From assembly GCA_038562555.1 (NCBI GenBank), contig JBCFBK010000037.1, positions 1 through 58,876 on the forward strand: DNA of 58,876 bases, given 5' to 3'. A program made the position numbers and the translations under genes. The stretch's first letter is position 1; every line of letters starts with the position of its first letter. The stretch comes from JBCFBK01 sp038562555 (GTDB lineage: Bacteria > Bacteroidota > Bacteroidia > Bacteroidales > Prolixibacteraceae). Of the stretch, positions 9,244 through 18,913 are shown piece after piece. Under the pieces are notes generated by a model. The model ran no database searches and was not told the DNA's origin. It saw only the letters and a list, made by a program, of their open reading frames with translations.

Positions 9244-10521
9244 TTAAAGGTTTTCTGCATGATCATATACCTTCCTGATCGCAAACGCAACGAGCTCCAT
9301 ATCATCTTTTGTGCCCATCAGTATTTTGTGATGGATACAGGCTGAACCGTCTCGATGAATGCGCGCACAGACAGGTAACTCAAACCGGGAAGGATCGATT
9401 GCAGTCCAGTATTCATCGCTTAGTTTATGACGTGCGGGTTTCGTTAATGGCACATATAAGGAACACTGATTGAGCGGAATATAGCTGGCGGCTACTTCAA
9501 TCCCAAGTTCAGCAGTGAGCGCGGACCTGAATTTTTTTGCAGGCAGACCTTTAAATTTATGCTGATCGTAACGGAAAGCAAAATTAAAATAGGCCTCTTT
9601 TGTTTCCCTTTTATCTCTTCTCACCGGCATCACGCCCGGTATACCGGCTAAAAGTGAATTCAGATACATGGCGTTCTCATCCCGCACCCGGTTTTGCTCG
9701 GGTAATCGCTTTAGCCCCTCAATCAGGATTGCAGCCTGAAATTCAGTCATCCGGTAATTGCCTGACTGGAGGAAATTTCCGGCATCGAAATACACGCCTT
9801 CACCTTTATCAGCATTTGCTGCACTTTCGGGTTCCGGCCTTCTGCCGCAGTTACGCAACGCATCAAGCTTTTCATACAGTTCAAAATGATTTGTGGTCAG
9901 CGCGCCTCCCTCTCCTGCTGTCAAATGTTTCGACAACTGAAAGCTGAAACTGCCGATATCGCCAATGCTCCCGGCCTTTTTACCATTCCACTCCCCTCCG
10001 TGTTTATGTGCACAGTCTTCAATCACCCACAGTTTGTGCTTCTTTGCTATTCGCAGAATCTCGTCCATATCGGCAAAACTACCGTACAAATGAACCGGAA
10101 TAATGGCTTTTGTACGGGGCGTAATCGCTTTTTCGACCTCAACCGGATCAATACACCAGGTATCTTCACAAACATCAACCAGAACGGGCGTCGCATTCAC
10201 ATCCAGTACGGTCGCCGCTGTGGCTTGCCAGGTCAAACCCGGCAGAATGACTTCATCCCCAATGCCAATCCCGCAGGCTTCCAGGGCCATTTGCAGCGTG
10301 ACTGTTCCGTTAGCGGCGCTCAGGGCATATTGAGTACCGGTAAATGCTGCAAAAAGCTTGTTAAATTCCGTTTCCTTTGGTCCGTTGTAAGACCATACGC
10401 CACTGTTCAGCACTTCCAGCAAAGCCTTTTCCTCCTTGCTGTCCCATACCGGCCATTTAGGCCAGGGATTGGCTTTTATATCCCGGACAGGAGCGCCTCC
10501 GGTAATTGCCAGTTTGTTCAT
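9244..10521 (-). CDS. DegT/DnrJ/EryC1/StrS-family PLP-dependent aminotransferase
   Basis: A 425-residue cytoplasmic fold-type I aminotransferase of the sugar-aminotransferase family. The PLP lysine is Lys198 in SFQLSKHLTAGEGG, and the PLP-ring Asp lies in VIEDCAH (Asp169). The N-terminus TGGAPVRD and the WSYNGPKETEFNKLF segment fit the subgroup around 3-amino-5-hydroxybenzoate and inosose aminotransferases. The start overlaps the MFS gene stop by 4 bp (ATGA), so the two are translationally coupled, suggesting that it acts on the transported product. An aminotransferase of this usually biosynthetic family in a sulfatase-rich catabolic locus is unusual; it could run in reverse to deaminate an amino sugar or cyclitol (inference). 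Confidence 0.9.
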   Translation of the reverse strand: MNKLAITGGAPVRDIKANPWPKWPVWDSKEEKALLEVLNSGVWSYNGPKETEFNKLFAAFTGTQYALSAANGTVTLQMALEACGIGIGDEVILPGLTWQATAATVLDVNATPVLVDVCEDTWCIDPVEVEKAITPRTKAIIPVHLYGSFADMDEILRIAKKHKLWVIEDCAHKHGGEWNGKKAGSIGDIGSFSFQLSKHLTAGEGGALTTNHFELYEKLDALRNCGRRPEPESAANADKGEGVYFDAGNFLQSGNYRMTEFQAAILIEGLKRLPEQNRVRDENAMYLNSLLAGIPGVMPVRRDKRETKEAYFNFAFRYDQHKFKGLPAKKFRSALTAELGIEVAASYIPLNQCSLYVPLTKPARHKLSDEYWTAIDPSRFELPVCARIHRDGSACIHHKILMGTKDDMELVAFAIRKVYDHAENL

Positions 10522-11783
10522 ACGCGATCATTTTTTTTTCGAAGACTGACTGTTTTATTATTGATCAGTGGTTTGGCCCAAAAGCCAATACTGAAAATAA
10601 AGCCCAGGGTGATATAGATAAAAGTCATTCCACCCCGAAGTCCGACGGTATCGCTAAGGGCGCCAATAATTAAAGGAACAATTGCACCACCAATGATACC
10701 GGAACAGAGGATCCCTGAATAAGCGCCATGATTTTCCTTAACCGAGTTCAACGCGAGTGAAAAAATGACCGACCACATCACCGAAGCAAAGAACCCTACG
10801 ATCGGAAAAGCCCATAAAGCCACCTGGGCAGGACCAAAAAGCCCGGCAGTTAAACTGATGATGGCGCCACCCGCAAAGAGTTTCAATACCAGTTTACTGT
10901 CCATGAATTTTAGCAATATAAGGCCTAAAACACAGCCTATTGTAAGAAGTCCCCAAAACAGTGAGATTGCATCAGCTCCCTCAGCACGCGGATCAAAGCC
11001 ATGGTATTCATATAAAAACTGGGAAGTCCAGTTGGCTACGCCCTGTTCCGTTCCAACGTAAGCAAATAGCCCGATGAAATAGAGAATGACTGTTTTGTTC
11101 CTAAATAAGCCGGCATGTTGCGACAAGGCTCCTGCTTTTTCATCATCCGAAAGCTGTACTTCAGGGAGTTTGATTGCAAGCATCATGACGATCATGACCA
11201 GGGAGATCAGCGTGAAGATCCAATACAAGGATACCCAGGGCAGATCTGAAGGTACCACCTGATGAAGGATCCGGATCAATGCATGATAATTTCCGCTTTC
11301 TGAAAAATTTTCCAGGTTCAGCACCAGGTAGGAAAAAAGCTGCGGACTAAGAAATGAAGCCAGCCCAAAGGCAAGCTGCGCCATGACCGAATTAAATGCA
11401 AAATGCTCTTCACCTCCTGCAACCCGCAACAACGGATTGATAGCAACCTGAAGCATAGCCATCCCTGATCCGATCATAAACAGTGACAGCATGGCTACCG
11501 GGAATGATGGAATAACAGAGAAAAGCAAGGCCCCTAAAAATGAAATTCCAAATGCGGAAACCATAATCCATTTTTCATTGAATTTTTCGATCAGGATGCC
11601 TGAAGGGATTGAGAATACACCATATGCAATAAAAAATGAAAACGGAAGAAACGCCGCCATGCCTTTACTTACTTCAAAATCCTTAATAATATCCGGGATT
11701 AACGGGCCCAGGATATTGGTCAGGAAGGAAATAATAAAGAACACAAACATGATCAAAACCACAATAAAATAACTTTTTCTCAT
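10518..11783 (-). CDS. MFS transporter, FucP-like sugar:cation symporter
   Basis: A 421-residue inner-membrane protein with 12 predicted hydrophobic segments. Two repeats of six helices are visible, the second starting at NKTVILYFIGLFAYVG. The motif VGTEQGVANW resembles the E-x-x-x-x-N-W region of helix 7 in FucP/GlcP-type sugar MFS carriers, and the early SNILGPLIPDI segment fits that group. It would bring the final monosaccharide or modified sugar into the cytoplasm. Its stop overlaps the start of the aminotransferase gene by 4 bp, and it lies 21 bp after the GH2 stop. Confidence 0.88.
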   Translation of the reverse strand: MRKSYFIVVLIMFVFFIISFLTNILGPLIPDIIKDFEVSKGMAAFLPFSFFIAYGVFSIPSGILIEKFNEKWIMVSAFGISFLGALLFSVIPSFPVAMLSLFMIGSGMAMLQVAINPLLRVAGGEEHFAFNSVMAQLAFGLASFLSPQLFSYLVLNLENFSESGNYHALIRILHQVVPSDLPWVSLYWIFTLISLVMIVMMLAIKLPEVQLSDDEKAGALSQHAGLFRNKTVILYFIGLFAYVGTEQGVANWTSQFLYEYHGFDPRAEGADAISLFWGLLTIGCVLGLILLKFMDSKLVLKLFAGGAIISLTAGLFGPAQVALWAFPIVGFFASVMWSVIFSLALNSVKENHGAYSGILCSGIIGGAIVPLIIGALSDTVGLRGGMTFIYITLGFIFSIGFWAKPLINNKTVSLRKKNDRV

Positions 11784-11804
11784 CCCCTGAATCTTTATGC
11801 GTTA

Positions 11805-14492
11805 TTAATTAATACGGATTTTATCCACATTCCAGCCTCTCACTTCGATCAATGGTTTTTCACCTTTCAAGTCGGAAAGGAAGAATTTCGCTTCGTACAT
11901 GCGCTCCTCTCCTGGAAGCAAAGTCACATAATTATCGGACCAGAAAACCGGAAGAACCGGCATTCCTGATTGAGAATCAAGTACATCAAAGAAGTTAAAA
12001 AATGCGATTGTTCCGGTTGTATTTTTAACTTTCAGCTGGATCTTGCCAAATTGTTCGTCCTTTAAATACTGATAGTCAAAATCAAGTTTTACTTTTGGCA
12101 ACTGATCCAGCGCGGTATAGTCAGCAAACTGCTTTGTCGGCGTATAATAAGGCCACGGCAGTTTTTTGGAAGCTTCATAATCCAAAATATCTTTCTTTTC
12201 CGACAACCAATAAATACTGTTATCCAGTTCCCGGCCATTTTTATCGAATACGTTCAGCGCCAGGAACCAAACCGGAGTGAGATCTTTTATTTCAGGAAGC
12301 TTATAAATGAATTTCGAAATATTGGAAGGAATATCTCCCTGCCATTGGTCAGTAAAGATCTCTTTGGAATGGATATCGAGAATCCTGATCTTCACGGTTA
12401 ACCCTTCTGCATCCAGCAAATTTTCGTTGGCAAGGTAAATGTCGTCATAACCATAGCGGTAGATCGCATGAAGCGGGTTGCAGGCTTTTCGCACTCCGTA
12501 AAAGGAGCCATTGGGCTGCAGGTAAGTATCGTATAACTGCCAGATCAGTTCCGGCCATGCCGAGTTCATTTTCCATTGTACCAATCCGGTACTTTTGGGT
12601 TTATGAGCGATAAACGCTTCGAACATCGGGCGCATGATCTCGTAGTTATTGACCTGGGCCTTGTACGAAAAGTCTTCAACATCATCGGACGGTCCGTACC
12701 GCTGATCAATCGCTGCCCAGTCACGGTCGAGGCTTGTAAATTCATTCCTTCCAGTATGGTATTCCCAGTATTTTTTGTCGATTGGCCACAAAGCTGATTC
12801 GGGAAGCATTTTACGTAAAGAGGCCACAGGAGGAATGGCAGCTCCCGGACAAGTCTCGGTGTTAAAACCATATGCTCCTCCCAAAACCGTATCGGTAAAC
12901 CAATAGTGCGGAGGGGTCCACGCATAGGGACCCAGCATCTTCATCCCTGTGGGACCACTGATATCACTCACCAGAGGCACTTCCGCAACAATGTTATTGT
13001 CTTCGGTACCCGCCCCGCCCGCGGAAGTGATATAACTTCGTGAGGGATCATACTGTTTAAAAAGTTCAATGTATTTCCGTTCCAGATCAGGATGAGGAAG
13101 TTTGTCGCTGCCCAGCATCCAGACATAAATACTGGGATGGTTTCTGAGCCACAACATCTGGTCTTTCCATGAATCAGCCAGTAAACTGATATCTTCGGGA
13201 GTAACAGCCCCACCGTATTTTTCGTGCGTTGGCTTCAGCAGGTATTCTTCCCATTCCCAATGACAATTATAGCCAATCATAACCAGGATCCCATATTCAT
13301 CGCAGAGGTCATAGAGCGTTTCATCCTTTCCCCAAAAACCCTCGCAGCGGATGCTGTTCAGGTTCATGTGCCGGATGTACCGCAACTGCGCTTCAACCGA
13401 TTTACGCGTATCCTGAAGCAAAACATCGTCGGTCCAGCCTCCGCCTTTCAGTAAAATAAATTTGCCGTTAATTTCAAAAGCCCTGTTTTTATCTTCATTC
13501 AAATAGCTGCGAATCTCCCGGATGCCATACTTTTTCTCAACCCGGTCGAGAAGCTTATTCTCCGCTATAAATTCAGTTGTCAGCTTGTACATGTCCGGAT
13601 TACCCATCCCATTGGGCCACCAGAGTTTCACATTTTTGACGGAAAGCTGTTTAAACTCGTCGGGCGTAAAACGGCACGATAAAGTCTGCCCGGGAGCAAG
13701 ATCCACCTCTTTCTCAACAATACCCAATTCGTAATTTATTCTGACTGTACCGCTGACCGCCTGATCCGTGCTGTTCTCAATCTCGGCCTGAATAAATAAT
13801 TCAGCGGCATCTTTGGTTTCCGTGTTGACTCTTGAGTAAACAAACGGACTCCTGATTTTAACGCCCTGATTGATCTCCAGAAAGACTTCTCTGAAAATAC
13901 CCATATTACGGTCGCGCGGAAGCGGGTTCCAGTCGACAAAACCAATGGAATATTCGCCATCGGCATGCTGCCACATTTTCAGCGCTACCGTATTCTCCCC
14001 TTCCTGAACAAAATCATTGATGGCAAAGGTGAACATGCGGTAGGTCCCCGCGAACTGATCTTTTCCGGCCACTTTTTTGCCATTGACCCACAGGTCAGCG
14101 CGATAGTTGATGCCGTTAAAACGAAGGGATATCTTTTTAGTAAGATCCTCTTTGCCCAGATGAAAGGAGGTTCTGAACCACCAGGGCTGCTTAAAATGAT
14201 CAGGATCAATATTTTGCATATTGATCCCAAAGTACGGATCTTCAATGACCCCTGTGGCGGCCATGCTGCCTAAGACAGTTCCCGGGACCATTGCCTGAAG
14301 CCAGGAAGTTGTATCAAAACCACTTTGCGAAATTAAGCTTTCGTCTGTTTGCGCAAGCCCGGCAGACGACTGCATTTTCCAGCCTGAGGTCAGGGTCTCC
14401 ACCCTGGACTCAGGCTGTATTTCATGTTGCGAGCAAGACGATAAGAGTAAGAGAAGCAGGATGGTCTTGGGGAACAAGCTTAGCTTTTTCAT
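11805..14492 (-). CDS. GH2 exo-beta-D-glucosaminidase-like enzyme (CsxA-type Ser-Asp acid/base motif)
   Basis: An 895-residue lipoprotein (lipobox LLSSC, Cys20) with the GH2 order: sugar-binding jelly roll (about 30-210), Ig-like domain (210-325), TIM barrel (325-620) and C-terminal beta domains. The usual GH2 acid/base motif Asn-Glu is replaced by Ser462-Asp463 (WMLGSDKLP), and the nucleophile is Glu546 (FNTETCPG). From published work on the actinomycete exo-beta-D-glucosaminidase CsxA, replacement of N-E by S-D with Asp as acid catalyst defines the exo-glucosaminidase subfamily. This protein therefore probably releases a glucosamine-like residue, whose free product fits the aminotransferase and transporter genes immediately downstream. 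Confidence 0.9.
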   Translation of the reverse strand: MKKLSLFPKTILLLLLLSSCSQHEIQPESRVETLTSGWKMQSSAGLAQTDESLISQSGFDTTSWLQAMVPGTVLGSMAATGVIEDPYFGINMQNIDPDHFKQPWWFRTSFHLGKEDLTKKISLRFNGINYRADLWVNGKKVAGKDQFAGTYRMFTFAINDFVQEGENTVALKMWQHADGEYSIGFVDWNPLPRDRNMGIFREVFLEINQGVKIRSPFVYSRVNTETKDAAELFIQAEIENSTDQAVSGTVRINYELGIVEKEVDLAPGQTLSCRFTPDEFKQLSVKNVKLWWPNGMGNPDMYKLTTEFIAENKLLDRVEKKYGIREIRSYLNEDKNRAFEINGKFILLKGGGWTDDVLLQDTRKSVEAQLRYIRHMNLNSIRCEGFWGKDETLYDLCDEYGILVMIGYNCHWEWEEYLLKPTHEKYGGAVTPEDISLLADSWKDQMLWLRNHPSIYVWMLGSDKLPHPDLERKYIELFKQYDPSRSYITSAGGAGTEDNNIVAEVPLVSDISGPTGMKMLGPYAWTPPHYWFTDTVLGGAYGFNTETCPGAAIPPVASLRKMLPESALWPIDKKYWEYHTGRNEFTSLDRDWAAIDQRYGPSDDVEDFSYKAQVNNYEIMRPMFEAFIAHKPKSTGLVQWKMNSAWPELIWQLYDTYLQPNGSFYGVRKACNPLHAIYRYGYDDIYLANENLLDAEGLTVKIRILDIHSKEIFTDQWQGDIPSNISKFIYKLPEIKDLTPVWFLALNVFDKNGRELDNSIYWLSEKKDILDYEASKKLPWPYYTPTKQFADYTALDQLPKVKLDFDYQYLKDEQFGKIQLKVKNTTGTIAFFNFFDVLDSQSGMPVLPVFWSDNYVTLLPGEERMYEAKFFLSDLKGEKPLIEVRGWNVDKIRIN

Positions 14493-14628
14493 CGTGGAGT
14501 AAGTTGGTTAAAACACTAAAATCCAATACAAAGAAAAGCTATTCCATCAAAAAAAACTTCCGATATTTTATTCAGTTTACAGCTTATTTTAACCCTGCTG
14601 CTCCCATGAAACGATACCGATCTGCCGC

Positions 14629-15339
14629 TTATAATCCTGGTGATCCTGAATAATCAGACCACAGTTCATCAACAGTTTTTCCTGTCAGTTTACGCCATAT
14701 TTCTCCGTCGCGGTAGGTTTTATCACGTCCTGCCTGGTCCAGCTTTTTTACGATCCCTTCGTATCCTGAATGTTCGAGCCACACAAGAAAACGTGCCGAA
14801 ATCCGGTAACTGTTGCGGTAGTTTTGATTTTCCGAATAATCCGGAAGTTTCCATCCCGCGCCTTCGTTGTCAACGCCAAAAACATAGCGGACATAATCAG
14901 CGATCCCTTCCGTCAGCCAACCCGGCATCCCGCTTTGATCGCCGTATGCCTGCACAATATGCATTACTTCATGGGTGACCACATCAATGTCGCCCGGATG
15001 TGAACTCATGTACCTGGCGCCAAAGACCACACGGTCGTTGGAAGTTGCAGCAACTCCGTCATATGCCGGATCGATGGTAAACCAGACAACTTCCGGGGAC
15101 TTTGAATTATACGTTTTGACCAATTCAGGATAGACTTTAAAAAAAGTGTCGATCAACTTTTGATTGATATCCTGACTAAATGCAGGATCGTTGCATTTAA
15201 AAATCAATGTATAACCTTCTTTTTTTATTGTTTGGGACTCTTCGTCCGCCCGGTCTGCACAGGCAATCCAGGAACTGCATCCAAAGGATACCAGAAAAAG
15301 CAAGGCAATCTGTCTTAAGTTGTTCTTGACCTTCATCAT
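14629..15339 (-). CDS. basic secretory protein (BSP) family lipoprotein, putative zinc metallopeptidase
   Basis: A 236-residue exported protein with an N-terminal lipoprotein-type signal (V-S-F-G-C, Cys21). The core matches the plant basic secretory protein family: VTHEVMHIVQ gives a zinc-type H-E-x-x-H motif (His123, Glu124, His127), followed by GMPGWLTEGIADYVRY with a second acidic helix. Family members are predicted gluzincin-like peptidases; activity is mostly unproven. It sits between the GH97 and GH2 genes on the same strand. A peptidase in a sulfated-glycan locus would make sense if the natural substrate is a proteoglycan or glycoprotein (inference). Confidence 0.82.
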   Translation of the reverse strand: MMKVKNNLRQIALLFLVSFGCSSWIACADRADEESQTIKKEGYTLIFKCNDPAFSQDINQKLIDTFFKVYPELVKTYNSKSPEVVWFTIDPAYDGVAATSNDRVVFGARYMSSHPGDIDVVTHEVMHIVQAYGDQSGMPGWLTEGIADYVRYVFGVDNEGAGWKLPDYSENQNYRNSYRISARFLVWLEHSGYEGIVKKLDQAGRDKTYRDGEIWRKLTGKTVDELWSDYSGSPGL

Positions 15340-15441
15340 TTAAGTCTTATTAATGAAAATTTGCTTATCTTAAATCTATATTCGGATTCTTCAATGTCAT
15401 CAGTATCTTTCTCGTATTTCAGGTTTTGCTCCCCCCCACAC

Positions 15442-17313
15442 CTAAAGCGGCCTAAGCCGGACAGCCTGACCACCTGATGGTGCCAGTCGGATATTGAAGA
15501 CCGACGAAGCGTCGACCTTCATTGTCTTGACTGCCACTTTAGTTCTTGTGCCGACTGTCGGATCATCTTCATAGATTTTGGCCTCAAAAGTTTTTCCTTT
15601 TGGCAGAAAGCTCAGGGAAATCTGCAACTGCCGGGCATCGTTATTGGTGATCGTTCCCAGGTACCAATCGTCACCGCTGCGTCGGACAATACTGATAAAT
15701 TGCCCCGGCCTCCCGTCAAGGACCTTTGTATCATCCCAGGTGGTGGGAACGGCGTCCCAGAATTCCAGTTCCGGCTCGCCCTGGTAATCTTCGGGTTTAT
15801 CGTACCAGTACATCCATTGAAGAGGACTGTAATAGACGACAGGCAGGGCAAGCTGATGAGCAGATGTCGTTTGAATATGCCGTTGAGGATGCCCCAGTTC
15901 TTTTCTGAAATAATAGCAGAATGTATAATCGGCTGCTCCGGCCACAAAGCGCGTAAACGGCAAGATGGTGTTGTTGGTGGCATCAGGCATTTCCTCATTT
16001 CCGCGAATCCCCTCCTGGGTCATCAGATTGGGAAAAGTCCGGCTAAAACCGGTGGGACGGTATTCATCGTGGATATCGACCATAAGCCGGTACCTGGCAC
16101 ATTTCCGGACAGCCTCGTGCAGCCAGGTCGTCCAGCGGTGTGAACCAACCTGAACAAATCCGAATTTTATGCCTGCGACGCCCCACGACCGGAATAAAGG
16201 AAGCAGGGTGTCGAGCTGCGCTGTCAGCGCCCGCTGGTTGACGTACAGAAAAACGCCGATATCTTTGGAACGCGCATACCGGATCGCCTCCTGCAGATCA
16301 AGGTCTCCTTTAGGGTTTCGCAGGGGATCGACTGTAACCGTTGTCGCATCGGACGATTTCAGGTATTCATAGCCATACCACCCTGCGTCAAAATGAATAT
16401 AGCTGATGTTCCGGGCGACAGCAAAATCAACGAGCTTCTTTGATCCTTCGGTTGATAAAGTCACTTCGCGCATGACCTTCCCCGGTTTGATCCAGGAAGG
16501 ATCGGCAATCTGACAGAGTGGATTCAAATTCAGGATCAGATCGTTGTTTTGCAGCAGGTCCGTGGCTTTTTCCGCCACCATAATCACCCGCCACGGAGAT
16601 GCAAACGGCGCGATCTCATCTACGTCACCGTAAACGGAGCACCTGATGGTGTTAGGCTTCCCGTCATCCAGCCTGAATTTGGTACGTGAATAGTCAACCA
16701 TCTCCGCTTCTGCAAGACAGGCAAACAGTCCGTTATAAAGTTCAAGCGTCAGGGGCCTGTCCGACTCTCCCGGCCAGTCTTTCAACGGCAGCAACTGATG
16801 CAGCGACTGCGCCCGGGCAGTATGCCAGGCTTTGGTATGCTCAGGCAACGAAAAGCCGGTCTGCTCATCGGTGATATGTAAATAGGGACCTCCTTTATCT
16901 GCTTCGGGAAAGAAATAACGGAATGCGATTCCTTCATTATAGGCACGAACGACGAGATTTAAAACAGCATAGGTTCCTTTTCCCATCGAAAAAGTCATTT
17001 CATTGAAATGATCCCGGATTGCTGCCCGCTCGCCATATACAGGATGCCAAAGCGTATCCTGCTGGCGGGAAGCCATTTCCTTCAGAAACACCCCTTTGTT
17101 CCACTTTTCCCCGTTACAGGTAATTCCTAACGCGGAAGCCAGTATAACGGGCTGTTCCAGGTAATCCACTTTATAGAAAATGCCCTCTTCGTCCAGAGAA
17201 AAGATAAAACAAAGCTTCCCGTCGGGCGAAAATAATTTTACTGGTTGCGTTTCTGCTCCGCCGGAAAAACCAGAAAGAAAGGAAAGAGCCAGAAAGAAAA
17301 GAAGCCTGTTCAT
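15442..17313 (-). CDS. GH97 alpha-glycosidase (inverting-type active site)
   Basis: A 623-residue exported enzyme (signal 1-20) with the GH97 layout: N-terminal beta-super-sandwich (about 25-270), TIM barrel (280-530) and C-terminal beta domain. In retaining GH97 alpha-galactosidases an Asp acts as nucleophile on the strand corresponding to GIKFGFVQVG; here that position is Gly385, as in the inverting SusB branch. Candidate catalytic acids are Glu417 (DIHDEYRPTG) and Glu440 (RGNEEMPDA). Inverting chemistry is inferred from that comparison, and the sugar specificity cannot be read. It lies 43 bp after the upstream sulfatase gene. Confidence 0.9.
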   Translation of the reverse strand: MNRLLFFLALSFLSGFSGGAETQPVKLFSPDGKLCFIFSLDEEGIFYKVDYLEQPVILASALGITCNGEKWNKGVFLKEMASRQQDTLWHPVYGERAAIRDHFNEMTFSMGKGTYAVLNLVVRAYNEGIAFRYFFPEADKGGPYLHITDEQTGFSLPEHTKAWHTARAQSLHQLLPLKDWPGESDRPLTLELYNGLFACLAEAEMVDYSRTKFRLDDGKPNTIRCSVYGDVDEIAPFASPWRVIMVAEKATDLLQNNDLILNLNPLCQIADPSWIKPGKVMREVTLSTEGSKKLVDFAVARNISYIHFDAGWYGYEYLKSSDATTVTVDPLRNPKGDLDLQEAIRYARSKDIGVFLYVNQRALTAQLDTLLPLFRSWGVAGIKFGFVQVGSHRWTTWLHEAVRKCARYRLMVDIHDEYRPTGFSRTFPNLMTQEGIRGNEEMPDATNNTILPFTRFVAGAADYTFCYYFRKELGHPQRHIQTTSAHQLALPVVYYSPLQWMYWYDKPEDYQGEPELEFWDAVPTTWDDTKVLDGRPGQFISIVRRSGDDWYLGTITNNDARQLQISLSFLPKGKTFEAKIYEDDPTVGTRTKVAVKTMKVDASSVFNIRLAPSGGQAVRLRPL

Positions 17314-17356
17314 AGGTATAAAATTTATTTCCGTTACCGGTTGCTGTTTTTTTTTA

Positions 17357-18910
17357 TTATTTCACGGGCGTTTCCTGTGGACGCGTCAATGATTCAAGCA
17401 GTGCCTTCAATTCACTGGTCTTTTCAGGATATTTTGCAGCAACGTTCTCCTTCTCACCCATATCTTCTTTCAGATTGTAGAGTTGTTCAATCGTGTCGTG
17501 TCCCAGCTCAGTATTGGTATTTCTGTTATATTTTGGCGCCTTGGTTGGTTTAATATATTTCCAGTTTCCCTTAACGACAGAAAGCGTTCCCAACGATTGT
17601 TGAACGATATAATCCCTTCCCTGATCCGACCGGCCAAGCCACGTATCCAACGCATTGAAGCTGTCGGGCGCCACCTGATCAGGAACGGCTTGTCCGCTTA
17701 ATGCTGAAAGGCTGCCAAACAAATCGATCTGACTAAGCTGCGATTCCGACACGCCCGGCTTCACCTGTCCCGGCCATCTCACGATGAAGGGTACCCGTGT
17801 TCCGGCTTCAAAGGCACTGTATTTACCGCCGCGCAGTTCACCCCAGGGTTTATGGTCCCCCAACCGCTCAACCGCTTCATCTTTATACCCGTCATCAACC
17901 ACCGGCCCGTTATCGCTTGAGAGGATCACCAGTGTGTTTTCAGCAAGGTCCAGCTTATCGAGCGTTTCCAGAATCTGTCCGACCGACCAGTCAAATTCGG
18001 CGATTGCATCACCGCGGGCACCCATATCTGTTTTGCCGGAAAAACGGGGGTGAGGAACCCTGGGCACGTGGGCATCCTGCGTTCCAAAATACAGAAAGAA
18101 AGGTTTTCCCGTCACTTTCGGGTCATTTTTTTCAATAAACTGAACGGCCTTGGCAGTGATCGAATCAGCGATATTCTCATCTTTCCACAAAGCCGATTTA
18201 CCGCCCCGCATATAACCAATGCGACTGATGCCATTTACAATGGCCTGATCGTGGCCATGACTGGGATGCAGCCGGAGGAGCTGCGGATGGGTGCTGCCAA
18301 GCGGTTCTCCTTCAAAGGGAGTGGTATAACTCACCTCGATCGGATCGTTGGGATCGAGGTTAACCACCCGCTGATTTTCGATGAACACGCAAGGGGTCCT
18401 GTCGCCCGTTGCCGCCATGATGTAGGAATAATCAAAGCCAATCTCTTTTGGTCCGGGCGTGATCAACCCGTTCCAGTTCTGTTTATTGTAGCCGCCCTCT
18501 CCAAGCCCCAGGTGCCACTTTCCGACGACAGCCGTTGAATAGCCGGCATCACGAAGCAGGCTGGCAACCGTATATTGTTCTTTTTTGATAATCATGGGAG
18601 CGTCTCCCCGGGCAATACCGGTGTCTTCGCGCTTCCAGGGGTACTCACCGGTGAGCATACCATAGCGCGAAGGGGTGCAGGTTGCCGCACAGGCATAAGC
18701 ATTGGTAAAGCGAAGCCCTTCATTGGCCAGGCGATTTACCTGAGGTGTTTTCACTGCCCCGGCCCCGTAGCTTTCCAGATCACCGTAACCAATATCGTCG
18801 GCATAAATAATGACCACATTCGGCTTTAACGGTACCGTTTGTCTCTTTGCCGGTGTGCAGGCAGCAAGGGTTGCCAGGCACGCCGAACTAAAAAGGAGTT
18901 GATTGTTCAT
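17357..18910 (-). CDS. sulfatase, S1 family, Cys-type
   Basis: A 517-residue exported sulfatase whose signal ends with A-A-C (possible lipoprotein). The formylglycine motif is C-T-P-S-R at Cys78-Arg82, followed by the classical L-T-G. Metal ligands include the Asp pair Y-A-D-D-I (Asp38, Asp39) and a later SSDNGP. The C-terminal YNLKEDMGEKEN block is the usual sulfatase end. It hydrolyses a sulfate ester on the target glycan; the carbon position cannot be read from sequence alone. The gene starts 3 bp after the stop of the next sulfatase, so the two are tightly coupled. Confidence 0.93.
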   Translation of the reverse strand: MNNQLLFSSACLATLAACTPAKRQTVPLKPNVVIIYADDIGYGDLESYGAGAVKTPQVNRLANEGLRFTNAYACAATCTPSRYGMLTGEYPWKREDTGIARGDAPMIIKKEQYTVASLLRDAGYSTAVVGKWHLGLGEGGYNKQNWNGLITPGPKEIGFDYSYIMAATGDRTPCVFIENQRVVNLDPNDPIEVSYTTPFEGEPLGSTHPQLLRLHPSHGHDQAIVNGISRIGYMRGGKSALWKDENIADSITAKAVQFIEKNDPKVTGKPFFLYFGTQDAHVPRVPHPRFSGKTDMGARGDAIAEFDWSVGQILETLDKLDLAENTLVILSSDNGPVVDDGYKDEAVERLGDHKPWGELRGGKYSAFEAGTRVPFIVRWPGQVKPGVSESQLSQIDLFGSLSALSGQAVPDQVAPDSFNALDTWLGRSDQGRDYIVQQSLGTLSVVKGNWKYIKPTKAPKYNRNTNTELGHDTIEQLYNLKEDMGEKENVAAKYPEKTSELKALLESLTRPQETPVK

Positions 18911-18913
18911 TTG

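Noticed and set aside
9886..10617. A 243-codon open frame on the plus strand opposite the aminotransferase gene
   Set aside because: It is entirely antisense to a gene with clear catalytic motifs, has no recognisable domain and results from codon-bias shadowing.
18050..18538. A 162-codon plus-strand frame opposite the 517-residue sulfatase
   Set aside because: Antisense to conserved sulfatase sequence and without any protein-like motif.
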